Origin: a bacterium
GTDB lineage: Bacteria > Ratteibacteria > UBA8468 > B48-G9 > DTJG01
Direction of reading: 5' to 3'
Assembly (NCBI GenBank): GCA_026418655.1
Contig: JAOAAW010000140.1
Span: 1 to 8,413, forward strand
Length of the DNA: 8,413 nt
The notes under the pieces are model-generated. The model saw only the letters and a program-made list of their open reading frames with translations. It had not been told where the DNA came from and searched no databases. Every line of letters begins with the position of its first letter. Position 1 is the stretch's first letter. Of the stretch, positions 1 through 6,975 are shown in pieces. The position numbers and the translations under genes are program-made.

Positions 1-60
1 ACTTATTGGTTCCTTTAATGCGGGATGCTGTGGTCCAATTGGAATTCTTATCTTCTTCAT
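1..60 (-). CDS. NuoD-like / group 4 [NiFe]-hydrogenase large subunit, first 20 codons only
   Basis: The gene starts with ATG at 60 and runs off the left edge, so only 20 residues are visible. They contain IPIGPQHPALKEP. In this family GPQHP opens the large (catalytic) subunit shared by complex I NuoD and group 4 [NiFe] hydrogenases. Complex I normally continues as THG after GPQHPA/S, whereas LKEP is the hydrogenase-type continuation. The start overlaps the stop of the NuoC-like gene (ATGA, 57-60), and AGGAG sits 7 nt upstream of the ATG, so the start is well supported. The subunit would lie on the cytoplasmic side, next to the NuoB-like subunit. The N- and C-terminal CxxC motifs that would hold a Ni-Fe centre are outside the window, so catalytic type is undecided. 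Confidence 0.85.
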   Translation of the reverse strand, partial: MKKIRIPIGPQHPALKEPIS

Positions 61-530
61 TGTTTTTCTCCTGGGATTTTTTCCTCCGGCGGCTGATAAC
101 TCCAATCTTTTCTTAATGGATCACTATTCTCAGGCCAATCGTCGGGCAGAATAAGAGGTCTTGGGTCAGGAATACCTTTAACCTTTATTCCGAACATATC
201 CTGTATTTCTCGTTCATAAAGAACCGCCCCAGGAATTATTTCGCAGACTGATTGTATTTCAGGATTTTCTCTCCCAATCTGCACCCTCACTGTTAAAGCG
301 AAAAAATTGTCTGCAAGATGGTATAAAATTTCAAAATCCGTTGTTCTGTCAACTCCTGTTATTGTTGAAAGATGAGAAAAACCAAATTCTTCCTTTAGTA
401 TTTTAATGATTTCAATAAGCCTTTCGGTTCTGGCCAAAATAAAAATCCGTCTAGGTGATGGTGACGAAATGTCGATGATATTTTCAGCCAGTCTCTCTCT
501 AATTTTTTCGACTATTTCTTCCCTATTCAT
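57..530 (-). CDS. NuoC-like 30-kDa subunit (hydrogenase/complex I peripheral arm)
   Basis: A 157-residue soluble protein with no membrane segments. Residues 105-143 carry the family signature: YERE followed by DMFGI, G-I-PDPRPL, LPDDWP and PLRKDW. The N-terminal half (about 1-100) has the alternating pattern of the NuoC fold. The protein braces the large subunit and has no cofactor of its own. It is a separate gene, unlike the NuoC-NuoD fusions of E. coli complex I and of Hyc/Hyf large subunits. The start is supported by GGAG 8 nt upstream and by the 4-nt ATGA overlap with the preceding NuoB-like gene. The stop overlaps the next start in the same way, which suggests translational coupling through B, C and D. 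Confidence 0.93.
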   Translation of the reverse strand: MNREEIVEKIRERLAENIIDISSPSPRRIFILARTERLIEIIKILKEEFGFSHLSTITGVDRTTDFEILYHLADNFFALTVRVQIGRENPEIQSVCEIIPGAVLYEREIQDMFGIKVKGIPDPRPLILPDDWPENSDPLRKDWSYQPPEEKIPGEKQ

Positions 531-1000
531 TTAGCATGCTCCAATTTTTTCAATAGTTTTATAACACCATCTATGATCGCATCAGGCCTTGGTGGACAAC
601 CCGGAACGTATATGTCCACAGGAATAACCTGGTCAACTCCACCAAGAACATTGTACGCACCTCTGTATACACAACCCGACATTGCACAGGCACCAATAGC
701 AATAACAAATTTAGGCTCTGGAGTCTGTTCATAAATTCTTATAATTCTATCCTTCATCTGTCTTGTAACAGGACCAGTGCATATTATTACGTCCGCATGC
801 CTTGGTGATGCTTTTAATAAAATCCCGAACCTTTCAACATCAAACCTGGGTGTAAGAGCATCCACAATCTCAATATCACATGCATTACAAGCACCCGTAT
901 TTAAGTGTAATATCCAGGGAGATCTCAATCTCGACCATTTTATCAGTTTTTCAATCACATTCAGCCTCGCTGTCTGATTGATCGGTTTGTTTTTCATCAT
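527..1000 (-). CDS. NuoB-like [Fe-S] small subunit of group 4 hydrogenase type
   Basis: A 157-residue protein that carries the proximal [4Fe-4S] cluster passing electrons to or from the large subunit. Likely ligands are C38 and C41 (GACNACDIE), C105 (IGACAMSG) and C135 (VPGCPPRP). The first pair is C-x2-C, as in group 4 [NiFe] hydrogenases such as MbhJ; complex I NuoB has two adjacent cysteines there. SPRHAD (65-70) and TGPVT (75-79) are further family blocks. C74 and C110 are extra cysteines not expected to be core ligands. The longest frame starts at 1000 (MM) and overlaps the NuoA-like gene by 50 nt without a clear ribosome site. A GTG at 958 with GAGG 6 nt upstream would give 143 residues starting V-I-E-K-L and only an 8-nt overlap, and is a serious alternative. 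Confidence 0.93.
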   Translation of the reverse strand: MMKNKPINQTARLNVIEKLIKWSRLRSPWILHLNTGACNACDIEIVDALTPRFDVERFGILLKASPRHADVIICTGPVTRQMKDRIIRIYEQTPEPKFVIAIGACAMSGCVYRGAYNVLGGVDQVIPVDIYVPGCPPRPDAIIDGVIKLLKKLEHAK

Positions 1001-1334
1001 ATAACATCATGCCGATAACTGAAAGAAAAATGACCGAGAGATAAAAGATACCAAAATAAACACCAGGTGAAACAGACGGCAAAGTTGCAATAACAAGTGC
1101 CGCAACATGCATTATGGTAAAAAACAGAGCAAAAATAAAGAAGGGATTGTATCCAAACTGAAACTTAAATCCGGGTATATCCTCACCGCAGGCATAGGTT
1201 GAGAGCTTTTCTCTGGTTTTCCTTGTAGAAGCAGCAAATCTCCCGGCAACACAATAAAGAACCGAAAAAATAAAAATGAACACCAGAAATGCGATCGGTG
1301 GCGATATAAGAATACCAATTTTTTCCATGTCCAT
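951..1334 (-). CDS. NuoA-like small membrane subunit
   Basis: A 127-residue protein with three hydrophobic segments (about 10-31, 62-84 and 91-111) and an acidic, charged C-terminal tail. After the first segment comes a loop with TYACGE (46-51), matching the Y-x-CG loop that marks NuoA/ND3 in complex I. In NuoA the second helix usually carries D-V-E; here the corresponding stretch reads MHVAAL (75-80), so those acidic residues are missing. In complex I this subunit sits at the junction of membrane and peripheral arms, near the quinone site. Its ATG shares one base with the stop of the NuoK-like gene, and AAGG lies 4 nt upstream. The next ATG (codon 3, at 1328) is also possible. Family call is moderately secure: topology and loop fit, but divergence is high. 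Confidence 0.72.
   Translation of the reverse strand: MDMEKIGILISPPIAFLVFIFIFSVLYCVAGRFAASTRKTREKLSTYACGEDIPGFKFQFGYNPFFIFALFFTIMHVAALVIATLPSVSPGVYFGIFYLSVIFLSVIGMMLYDEKQTDQSDSEAECD
956..968 (-). promoter_or_regulatory. Candidate internal ribosome site and GTG start for the NuoB-like gene
   Basis: On the minus strand GAGG (968-965) is followed by six bases and then GTG (958-956), in frame with the NuoB-like protein at codon 15. The upstream ATGs at 1000 and 997 have no comparable purine-rich sequence. The GTG would begin translation 8 nt from the end of the NuoA-like gene, which fits the short overlaps elsewhere in the operon. Translation could also start at both sites. Inference from sequence only. 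Confidence 0.45.
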
Positions 1335-1651
1335 TAACCCTTCAGGTTTGAAAAATCTCTGATATCAATACTACCTGCCTGTTTATAAGCTTTGATAACA
1401 AGCGCAAGTCCAATTGCCATTACACATACTTCTATAACTATTACCGTAATGACAAGGGCCTGCGCCACAAGTATCCTTGCAGAATAACTTCCTGAAACTA
1501 TTAAAAGGCATATCCCTTTTGCGATAATTTCAAGACCGATTAAAAGACGAATCATATTTCGTCTCGCAAGTATACAATAGAAACCGATAAAAATAAGAAT
1601 CGCTGCTCCATTTAAAAGGAGCCAATAATCCAACAAAAATCTATTTATCAT
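1334..1651 (-). CDS. NuoK-like (MrpC/MnhC-related) membrane subunit
   Basis: A 105-residue protein with three transmembrane segments (about 9-29, 33-53 and 63-88). It keeps both membrane-buried glutamates of the family: E41 in IGLE of the second segment and E74 in VIVIE of the third, the pair that forms the proton path in NuoK. QALVITVIVIE is the classic block shared with MrpC/MnhC. A lysine (K45) one turn after E41 is notable and could pair with it. The start is supported by AGGAG 6 nt upstream. The gene overlaps the end of the NuoJ-like gene by 11 nt and its stop shares a base with the next start. It should sit between the NuoJ-like subunit and the nearest antiporter-like subunit in the membrane arm. 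Confidence 0.9.
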   Translation of the reverse strand: MINRFLLDYWLLLNGAAILIFIGFYCILARRNMIRLLIGLEIIAKGICLLIVSGSYSARILVAQALVITVIVIEVCVMAIGLALVIKAYKQAGSIDIRDFSNLKG

Positions 1652-2117
1652 TTTTTCTCCTGCTGAGAATCAATAAAAGGACGAAAACACCAGAAAAAAT
1701 AACACATATCTGACCGATCATATCAAAAGTTCTGCCTATCCACAATGCTTCCCCTAAACTGAAATAGTCTTTGCTACTAATCGGTATTTTGTCACAGGCA
1801 AACATTTTTATGATAGCAATGTTAATAGCATAGAGAAAAATTGATAGTAAAACAAAAAATACAAGGAGATGGACATTCGGTTCAGAAACAGTATCCTGTG
1901 GACCCGTAATTGAAACTGTTAGAATAAAAAGGACCACAATCAAACCTGCAACAACTGAAATTTCAAAAACGCCCGCATAGGGAGCATTTAATTTAAAAAA
2001 GATAATTCCGAGAAAAACGCTGGAAATTAATAGACACAACACAGCTTTAAGCATATCCTTTAAGAAGACAGCAAGTCCTGCAAAAATCAACAACCCTGCC
2101 ACAAGTAAAGCAGTCAT
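1641..2117 (-). CDS. NuoJ-like membrane subunit with MrpB/MbhE-like C-terminus
   Basis: A 158-residue protein with about five hydrophobic segments (3-19, 23-42, 49-70, 83-105 and 132-152). The N-terminal part resembles NuoJ: KAVLCLLISSVFLG, then NAPYAGVFEISVVAGLIVVLFI (44-65) with a membrane-embedded E52. The C-terminal part, LWIGRTFDMIGQ (125-136) followed by a hydrophobic helix, resembles the RxxDTxGE helix of MrpB and of Mbh/Mrp small subunits, so the protein may join two modules that are separate in Mbh. It likely acts in ion translocation next to the NuoK-like subunit. The start overlaps the preceding stop (ATGA) and has GAGGG 8 nt upstream. Assignment to the NuoJ/MrpB group is firm; exact equivalence is inferred. 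Confidence 0.82.
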   Translation of the reverse strand: MTALLVAGLLIFAGLAVFLKDMLKAVLCLLISSVFLGIIFFKLNAPYAGVFEISVVAGLIVVLFILTVSITGPQDTVSEPNVHLLVFFVLLSIFLYAINIAIIKMFACDKIPISSKDYFSLGEALWIGRTFDMIGQICVIFSGVFVLLLILSRRKNDK

Positions 2118-3598
2118 AAAGTATGCCCTCCAATTATAAATACATTCAGTGATGCTTTAACACCATCAATTAAGACACCAGCAGCTGGAAGAACCCATTT
2201 AGAAATAAAAGGAGCAAATGCAACGCCTGTCCACACACAAGTAAGAGCCAGCCCAATCATGGAAAAATTCATCCAGAATGGGACTTCATGAATACCCACA
2301 AATGTTTCTTTTAATTTACCGAAGAAGACCCTTCTCTGGATTAATAGCAGGTACCATAACGTAAGCACACTTGCAAAAATTGCTATAAATGCATATAGAA
2401 ACATTTTCGCCTGCAACAGTGCAATAACAATAATCAACTTGCTCCAGAAACCATTCAGTGGTGGTACACCAGCAGCGGACAGAATTCCAATAATATTTGT
2501 TGTTGATGTAATCGGCATCCTTGCACCCAGTCCGCCAAGGTTGTTACTTTCGTCGGTTTCGGTTGCATATTCAATCGCTCCTGCGTTCAAGAATAAAAGA
2601 CTCTTGAAAATAGAATGGAAAAATAAATGAAGAAGTGCACCAATAATGCCAAGTGGTGAGGCGATTCCCAAACCGAGTATAATATAACCCATCTGACTGA
2701 TAGAGGAATAAGCAAGCATTCTGCGAAGTTTTATTTGACCGATTGCAAGAAATGCCCCTATAAGAATTGAAATTATACCAAGGTACATCATTACAGATGA
2801 AACAGCAGAGTTAATCCCGTAAATATTGAAGAAAACCTTGCATAAGGCATATACTCCAGCTGCCTTTATGTAAAGTCCTGAACTCATGGCAGGCAACACC
2901 GCAGGCGCAGAAGTATATGCATCAGGCATCCAGAAATGAAATGGAACAAGCGCACACTTCAAACCAAAACCTGCTAGAAACAAAATTACACTCAGTTTTG
3001 AAATACCTCCTGAAGCAGCTGCTATGTCTTTAATGCCAGTATTCCCTGTTTTTATGAAAATTAATGCTATACCAAGAAGAATAAGGGCGGATGCGATTGC
3101 AGAAAGAATAAGGTATTTAAAGGCACCTTCTATTGAATACCTTGTTCTTCCAAGCGCGACAAGACCATATGACGAAATTCCAGCAGCCTCTATAAAAATG
3201 TACATAGTAAATAGGTCCTCAGCAAGTATAATCCCGTTTATTGAAGCAACAAGTGCCAACAGTATTGCATAGTATATTGCTCTTGAACCATATCTTTCAA
3301 TATAGTTTATTGAAAAAAGCCCCACAGCAAGGGAGACTATACTGACAGTAAAAATCATAAGTAAACTTAAACCATCAAGAGTGAGTGAAATATTCAAATT
3401 TGAACCGAACCATTCGAGATTGTGTGAAAACCTTCCAGCACCGGGCCAGAGATTATAGATTGAAATACTTGCAGCCAACAATAAAATAAAACAAAGATTA
3501 GCAAGAAAATCAGGAAGGAATTTTTTGGAAATTTTGCTGACAATAGGTAACAAACCTGCAATTGCTAGTGGAATCCCTATAAAAATGAACAAAAACAT
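2114..3598 (-). CDS. Antiporter-like subunit 3 (NuoN/NuoM/MrpD family)
   Basis: A 494-residue multi-pass membrane protein with about 14 helices, the size of NuoN/MrpD. Ion-channel residues of the family are present: E137 (IFIEAAGISSYGL) in TM5, K214 (GLKCALVPFHFWMPDA) in TM7, K245 (LYIKAAGVY) in TM8, H324/H328 with K332 (FHSIFKSLLFLNAG), and K387 (NGFWSKL) in TM12. SSYGLVALG and the APAV loop before TM8 make it closer to MrpD/MbhH than to NuoL. It has no long C-terminal lateral helix. It probably forms one ion-pumping module of the membrane arm. AGGGG 6 nt before the ATG supports the start. It begins 9 nt after the previous gene and overlaps the NuoJ-like gene by 4 nt. Transported ion (H+ or Na+) cannot be told from this. 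Confidence 0.92.
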   Translation of the reverse strand: MFLFIFIGIPLAIAGLLPIVSKISKKFLPDFLANLCFILLLAASISIYNLWPGAGRFSHNLEWFGSNLNISLTLDGLSLLMIFTVSIVSLAVGLFSINYIERYGSRAIYYAILLALVASINGIILAEDLFTMYIFIEAAGISSYGLVALGRTRYSIEGAFKYLILSAIASALILLGIALIFIKTGNTGIKDIAAASGGISKLSVILFLAGFGLKCALVPFHFWMPDAYTSAPAVLPAMSSGLYIKAAGVYALCKVFFNIYGINSAVSSVMMYLGIISILIGAFLAIGQIKLRRMLAYSSISQMGYIILGLGIASPLGIIGALLHLFFHSIFKSLLFLNAGAIEYATETDESNNLGGLGARMPITSTTNIIGILSAAGVPPLNGFWSKLIIVIALLQAKMFLYAFIAIFASVLTLWYLLLIQRRVFFGKLKETFVGIHEVPFWMNFSMIGLALTCVWTGVAFAPFISKWVLPAAGVLIDGVKASLNVFIIGGHTL

Positions 3599-3607
3599 AT
3601 GCTTCCC

Positions 3608-5455
3608 CTAAAAAATTAACATAAATATAGTAACAATAACCACACCAACAAAAATCCAGGTAACATATTGAGTTGCATTACCTCTGTGAACAGACCTCAA
3701 TGAACTTATTGCTCTGGTTCCTGAATTAACAACCGCTTTTTCATATATCCAATCAGAAGACCTATCAAAGCCATAATACAAGGCAATTGATAAAGCACCT
3801 ATAAGTTTCATACCCTGTACGTACAGATCAAAAACCCTTTTCTCTGCAAGATTATATAGGGTTTTTATAGCCGGAAGATTATGAACGACCTCTGAAGCAA
3901 GATATGCCTTTTTACCTGCCTTAAGCCAACCGTACCTATGCAACAAAAATGCAAAAATCAAACAGGCAAATGTAATACCTGAGGCCATATTAAAAATGTT
4001 TAGAGCATGCTCTGAAAAATCGTGGTGTTGCCCGATATTAATCGCACCTGTAATCATATTCAGCGGCAACTTACTGTAAAGACCGAAAAATATGCAGAGT
4101 AAAGCCAGTAAAATCATAGGAAATAGTATTGCCACATTGCTATCCTTAACTTCTTTTAAATTTTCCTTCTTCTCACCAAAAAATATTGAATGACTTGCCT
4201 TCAAAAAGGAAGCAAATGTTAATATCGCTCCTATCCAGGAGGCAACAGCAAAAATTTTATAACCGCTTTCAAGAGCACCGTGAATCACCATTTCTTTTGA
4301 AACATAGCCATTCAAGGGCCAGAGACCAGAGATTGCCGCAGAACAAATAAGGAAACAAATCCCTGTCACAGGCATCTGATTGTAAAGTCCCCCGAGGGAT
4401 TTTAAATCAGTGGTTTTAGTTTTCAATTCGACAGAACCCGCTCCTAAAAATAAAGCAGATTTATATACCGCATTGTTGAGCATATGGAAAAGTCCACCGA
4501 CAATACCCGCAGGAATACCCGTACCAATACCTACGATCATGTATCCAACCTGGCTGATCGCGTGATATGATAGAAGTCGTTTAACATCCTTTTGAATTAA
4601 AGCCATGCTCACAGCAATAACTATTGTGAGAGCGCCAAGTGTCATCAGTCCGATTGAAGCCATACTTCCAGGAGTAATTGTAAAGAAATCAAGACAAATT
4701 CTTGTAAGAAGATATATTCCAAGAAGTTTCTCAAGAGATCCTGGAAGATAAGCCATAAAACTCACAGGTGCATCGATTGCAGCATCAGGAATCCATGTAT
4801 GAAAAGGTAAAGCTCCTGCCTTTCCTGTCGCACCTATAACCATAAGAATGAAACTCAATCCTGCCATCCCTTTAATGCATAATGGATGAACAGGAAAATC
4901 AAAGGAACCAGTAATTTTCCAATAAAGTGCTATACCAAGAATCAAACAAAAATCACAGAAACCAACAAGAACAAAACTTTTAACTGCGGTTCTGACAGAA
5001 TTTTCACTGCTTCCAAGGGCAACAAACAGATAGAGTGTTATAAGTAATGCTTCCCAGAAAAATAAAAGCACAATAAATGAATCTGCCAGCACTGCGCCTG
5101 AGGCTAATCCGGCCGTAATCAGTAAATAAGTCAAAAATTCCCTTAATCTTTCGAAGTACATTCGCGAAGATACATAAATTGAAATGAGAAATGAAAAACC
5201 CCAGATCCACAGAAGAATGAACCTGCTAAGATCGCCTGCCTTCAAAGAAAAATTAATCGTTGAAATAAACCATGTCGTGGTAAATGAAACATTACCTGAA
5301 ACAAAAATTTTCCAGGAAACCCAGCCAATTGTCATCGTACATAAAACAGCAAAAATACTTCTAATTTTCTTCATATGCTCCGGAATCAACCAGCACAAAA
5401 TTCCACAAATTACAGGTGCAACAATAGGTAGAAAAATTAAAAGATTTACATTCAT
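3608..5455 (-). CDS. Antiporter-like subunit 2, NuoL type with C-terminal lateral-helix region
   Basis: A 615-residue membrane protein, the same size as NuoL. E135 (FFWEALL) in TM5, K212 (TGKAGALPFHTWIPDA) in TM7, H324 and K332 (FHMLNNAVYKSALFLGAGS), and K387 (YVSKEMV) are the expected channel residues. The C-terminus (about 510-615) has a charged, partly amphipathic stretch including VFDLYVQ and NSGTRAISSLR, then a final helix at about 597-615. That is the layout of the NuoL lateral helix and its anchoring TM16, and places this subunit at the far end of the arm. TM8 is unusual: where NuoL has LIHAATMVxAG, it reads MAYLPGSLEKLLG (234-246). AGGGG 7 nt upstream and a 4-nt overlap with the previous gene support the start. 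Confidence 0.93.
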   Translation of the reverse strand: MNVNLLIFLPIVAPVICGILCWLIPEHMKKIRSIFAVLCTMTIGWVSWKIFVSGNVSFTTTWFISTINFSLKAGDLSRFILLWIWGFSFLISIYVSSRMYFERLREFLTYLLITAGLASGAVLADSFIVLLFFWEALLITLYLFVALGSSENSVRTAVKSFVLVGFCDFCLILGIALYWKITGSFDFPVHPLCIKGMAGLSFILMVIGATGKAGALPFHTWIPDAAIDAPVSFMAYLPGSLEKLLGIYLLTRICLDFFTITPGSMASIGLMTLGALTIVIAVSMALIQKDVKRLLSYHAISQVGYMIVGIGTGIPAGIVGGLFHMLNNAVYKSALFLGAGSVELKTKTTDLKSLGGLYNQMPVTGICFLICSAAISGLWPLNGYVSKEMVIHGALESGYKIFAVASWIGAILTFASFLKASHSIFFGEKKENLKEVKDSNVAILFPMILLALLCIFFGLYSKLPLNMITGAINIGQHHDFSEHALNIFNMASGITFACLIFAFLLHRYGWLKAGKKAYLASEVVHNLPAIKTLYNLAEKRVFDLYVQGMKLIGALSIALYYGFDRSSDWIYEKAVVNSGTRAISSLRSVHRGNATQYVTWIFVGVVIVTIFMLIF

Positions 5456-6888
5456 CTAATTCCCCTTAACAACTGACATGCAGAAATTTCTGCAAAACTT
5501 CCAAATATTCCAATGAAAACACCACAAAGAAGAGATAGTATTGCCAGTATAAGAACAATTGCAACCATCAGTTTTGAACCTTCATGACCGTAAGTTTTAT
5601 TTTCTCCGGCAAAAACACCGTGGAACAATCTAAAAAGATATATGGCAGTCATAACCGCAACCATCAAACCCATAAAAGCGATACCCGGTCTTCCTGCTTC
5701 AACTGTTCCAGAAATAACCATAAACTTTGAAAAAAATCCACCAAAGGGCGGAATACCGATCACAGAAAGTATGCATGCAAGAAAACTTATCGCAGTGAAG
5801 GGCATACTCTTGAAAAGACCACCAAGTTCTCTGATATCCCTTTTCCCTGTTCCGTGTTCAATAATCCCGGCGCACAAGAACAATCCTGCCTTTGCAAGTC
5901 CATGCATCAAAATAAAAAGCGCTCCACCCGCAACACCAATAATTGTTTTTGTCCAGAAACCGAGAAAAATATAACCTATCTGACTTACCGTTGAAAGCGC
6001 AAGTATCCTTTTTATGTCATATTCAACAAGGGCAGCACCCGCAGAAACAAGGCTTGAAAACATGACAAGCACAGGAATTGCAATATTCCATTCACCAGGA
6101 ATATTAAAAGTGTAACAAAACAACCGTGCATAGGCGTAGACCCCGATTTTCACAAGAACCGCCGCATGAAGAAGAGAGGTTACCGTACTCGGAGCAACAC
6201 CTGCATCAGGAAGCCAGGTATGCAGTGGAAACGTTGCTGATTTGGAAAACATCCCGATTAAAATTAAGAAAATTGCCAGTGAAGATACAGGTACATTTTG
6301 CATCATTGTGATATTAAAAGTATGTGTGCAATCATAAATCTGAATAAAGCCAAAAAGCATAACCACTGCACCAAAAAATGTGATAAGAAAAGATTTGTCT
6401 GCCTTAACAATGTGCAATGGATGTCTGTAAAATCCAATCAATCTCCAGGAGCATATGGCAGCAATTTCCCAGAATAAATACATAAAGATGAGACTACCTG
6501 AGAATACCAGTCCCATCATGGAACCAATAAACATTACAACCATCATATAATATTCATTCTGGTTTTCATTGTGAGAAATATAGTCAATAGAATAAAGAAC
6601 AATCAAAGCTCCTATAAAGGAGGACACAAGAGATACGAAAACCGAAAAACTATCAATAAGCAATATAAAATCAAAATTTGGAATTGTTGGATAATAGAAA
6701 ATGAATTTGTCTGTGGAAGCCTGCAATACATCCCGCATCAAAAATAGAGGCAAAATAAAAGTTACCACGGCAAGAACCACAGCCCAGAAATTTCTGAAAC
6801 TCTTTGATACCAAACCAGCAAGTGGAATGGTCAAAGAACCAAGTATCGGCACAAAAACCGTTCCGAGGGCAAAAAAGGATGTTTCCAT
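5452..6888 (-). CDS. Antiporter-like subunit 1 (NuoL/NuoM/HyfB family), first gene of the operon
   Basis: A 478-residue membrane protein with about 14 helices and all key family residues: E141 (LFWEIAAICSW), K216 (SKSATFPLHTWLPDAG), H241 and K247 (LLHAAVLVKIGVY), H329 and K333 (MHGLAKAGLFLCAG), and K388 (GGFFSKFM). The block KADKSFLITFFGA (162-174) after TM5 is NuoL-like, but the long C-terminal lateral helix is absent. It should be an ion-pumping module of the membrane arm. No Shine-Dalgarno sequence precedes the ATG (the ten bases upstream read AAAATCCCGT), unlike the other genes of this operon. A strong promoter lies so close that translation probably begins on a leaderless or nearly leaderless transcript. 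The stop overlaps the next start by 4 nt. Confidence 0.92.
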   Translation of the reverse strand: METSFFALGTVFVPILGSLTIPLAGLVSKSFRNFWAVVLAVVTFILPLFLMRDVLQASTDKFIFYYPTIPNFDFILLIDSFSVFVSLVSSFIGALIVLYSIDYISHNENQNEYYMMVVMFIGSMMGLVFSGSLIFMYLFWEIAAICSWRLIGFYRHPLHIVKADKSFLITFFGAVVMLFGFIQIYDCTHTFNITMMQNVPVSSLAIFLILIGMFSKSATFPLHTWLPDAGVAPSTVTSLLHAAVLVKIGVYAYARLFCYTFNIPGEWNIAIPVLVMFSSLVSAGAALVEYDIKRILALSTVSQIGYIFLGFWTKTIIGVAGGALFILMHGLAKAGLFLCAGIIEHGTGKRDIRELGGLFKSMPFTAISFLACILSVIGIPPFGGFFSKFMVISGTVEAGRPGIAFMGLMVAVMTAIYLFRLFHGVFAGENKTYGHEGSKLMVAIVLILAILSLLCGVFIGIFGSFAEISACQLLRGIR

Positions 6889-6898
6889 ACGGGATTTT

Positions 6899-6927
6899 AT
6901 TCTAATTTAAGAACATGAATTTGTCAA
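6899..6927 (-). promoter_or_regulatory. Sigma-70-type promoter of the complex I-like/hydrogenase operon
   Basis: Reading the minus strand, a perfect -35 box TTGACA (6927-6922) is followed by a 17-base spacer and the -10 box TAGAAT (6904-6899, five of six consensus). Only ten bases separate the -10 box from the ATG at 6888, so transcription starting 6-8 bases after the box gives a 5' leader of about 2-4 nt. This fits the absence of a ribosome site. The promoter implies that the operon is read independently of the HEPN/MNT pair. Confidence 0.8.
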
Positions 6928-6933
6928 AAATTC
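6917..6933. repeat. Inverted repeat over the -35 box, candidate operator
   Basis: GAATTT and AAATTC form a perfect 6-bp inverted repeat separated by five bases (6917-6922 and 6928-6933). The repeat covers the -35 box of the operon promoter, so a protein bound there would block RNA polymerase. It is AT-rich and short, and could arise by chance. I do not recognise it as the site of a known regulator. Confidence 0.35.
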
Positions 6934-6975
6934 TTTATTGCAAATAATCACAACAGATGAAATGAACATATCGTT

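Noticed and set aside
1..6888. A standard complex I (nuo) operon
   Set aside because: The small subunit has C-x2-C instead of adjacent cysteines, the large subunit lacks THG after GPQHPA, and no NuoE, NuoF or NuoG is present in the window.
1334..6888. A stand-alone Mrp Na+/H+ antiporter operon
   Set aside because: MrpE-, MrpF- and MrpG-like small subunits are absent, and the same operon continues into B-, C- and D-type redox subunits.
6938..6953. TTGTGATTATTTGCAA upstream of the operon promoter as a Rex or CRP-like site
   Set aside because: Only the left half (TTGTGA) fits; the right half does not match TCACAA, and the spacing is wrong.
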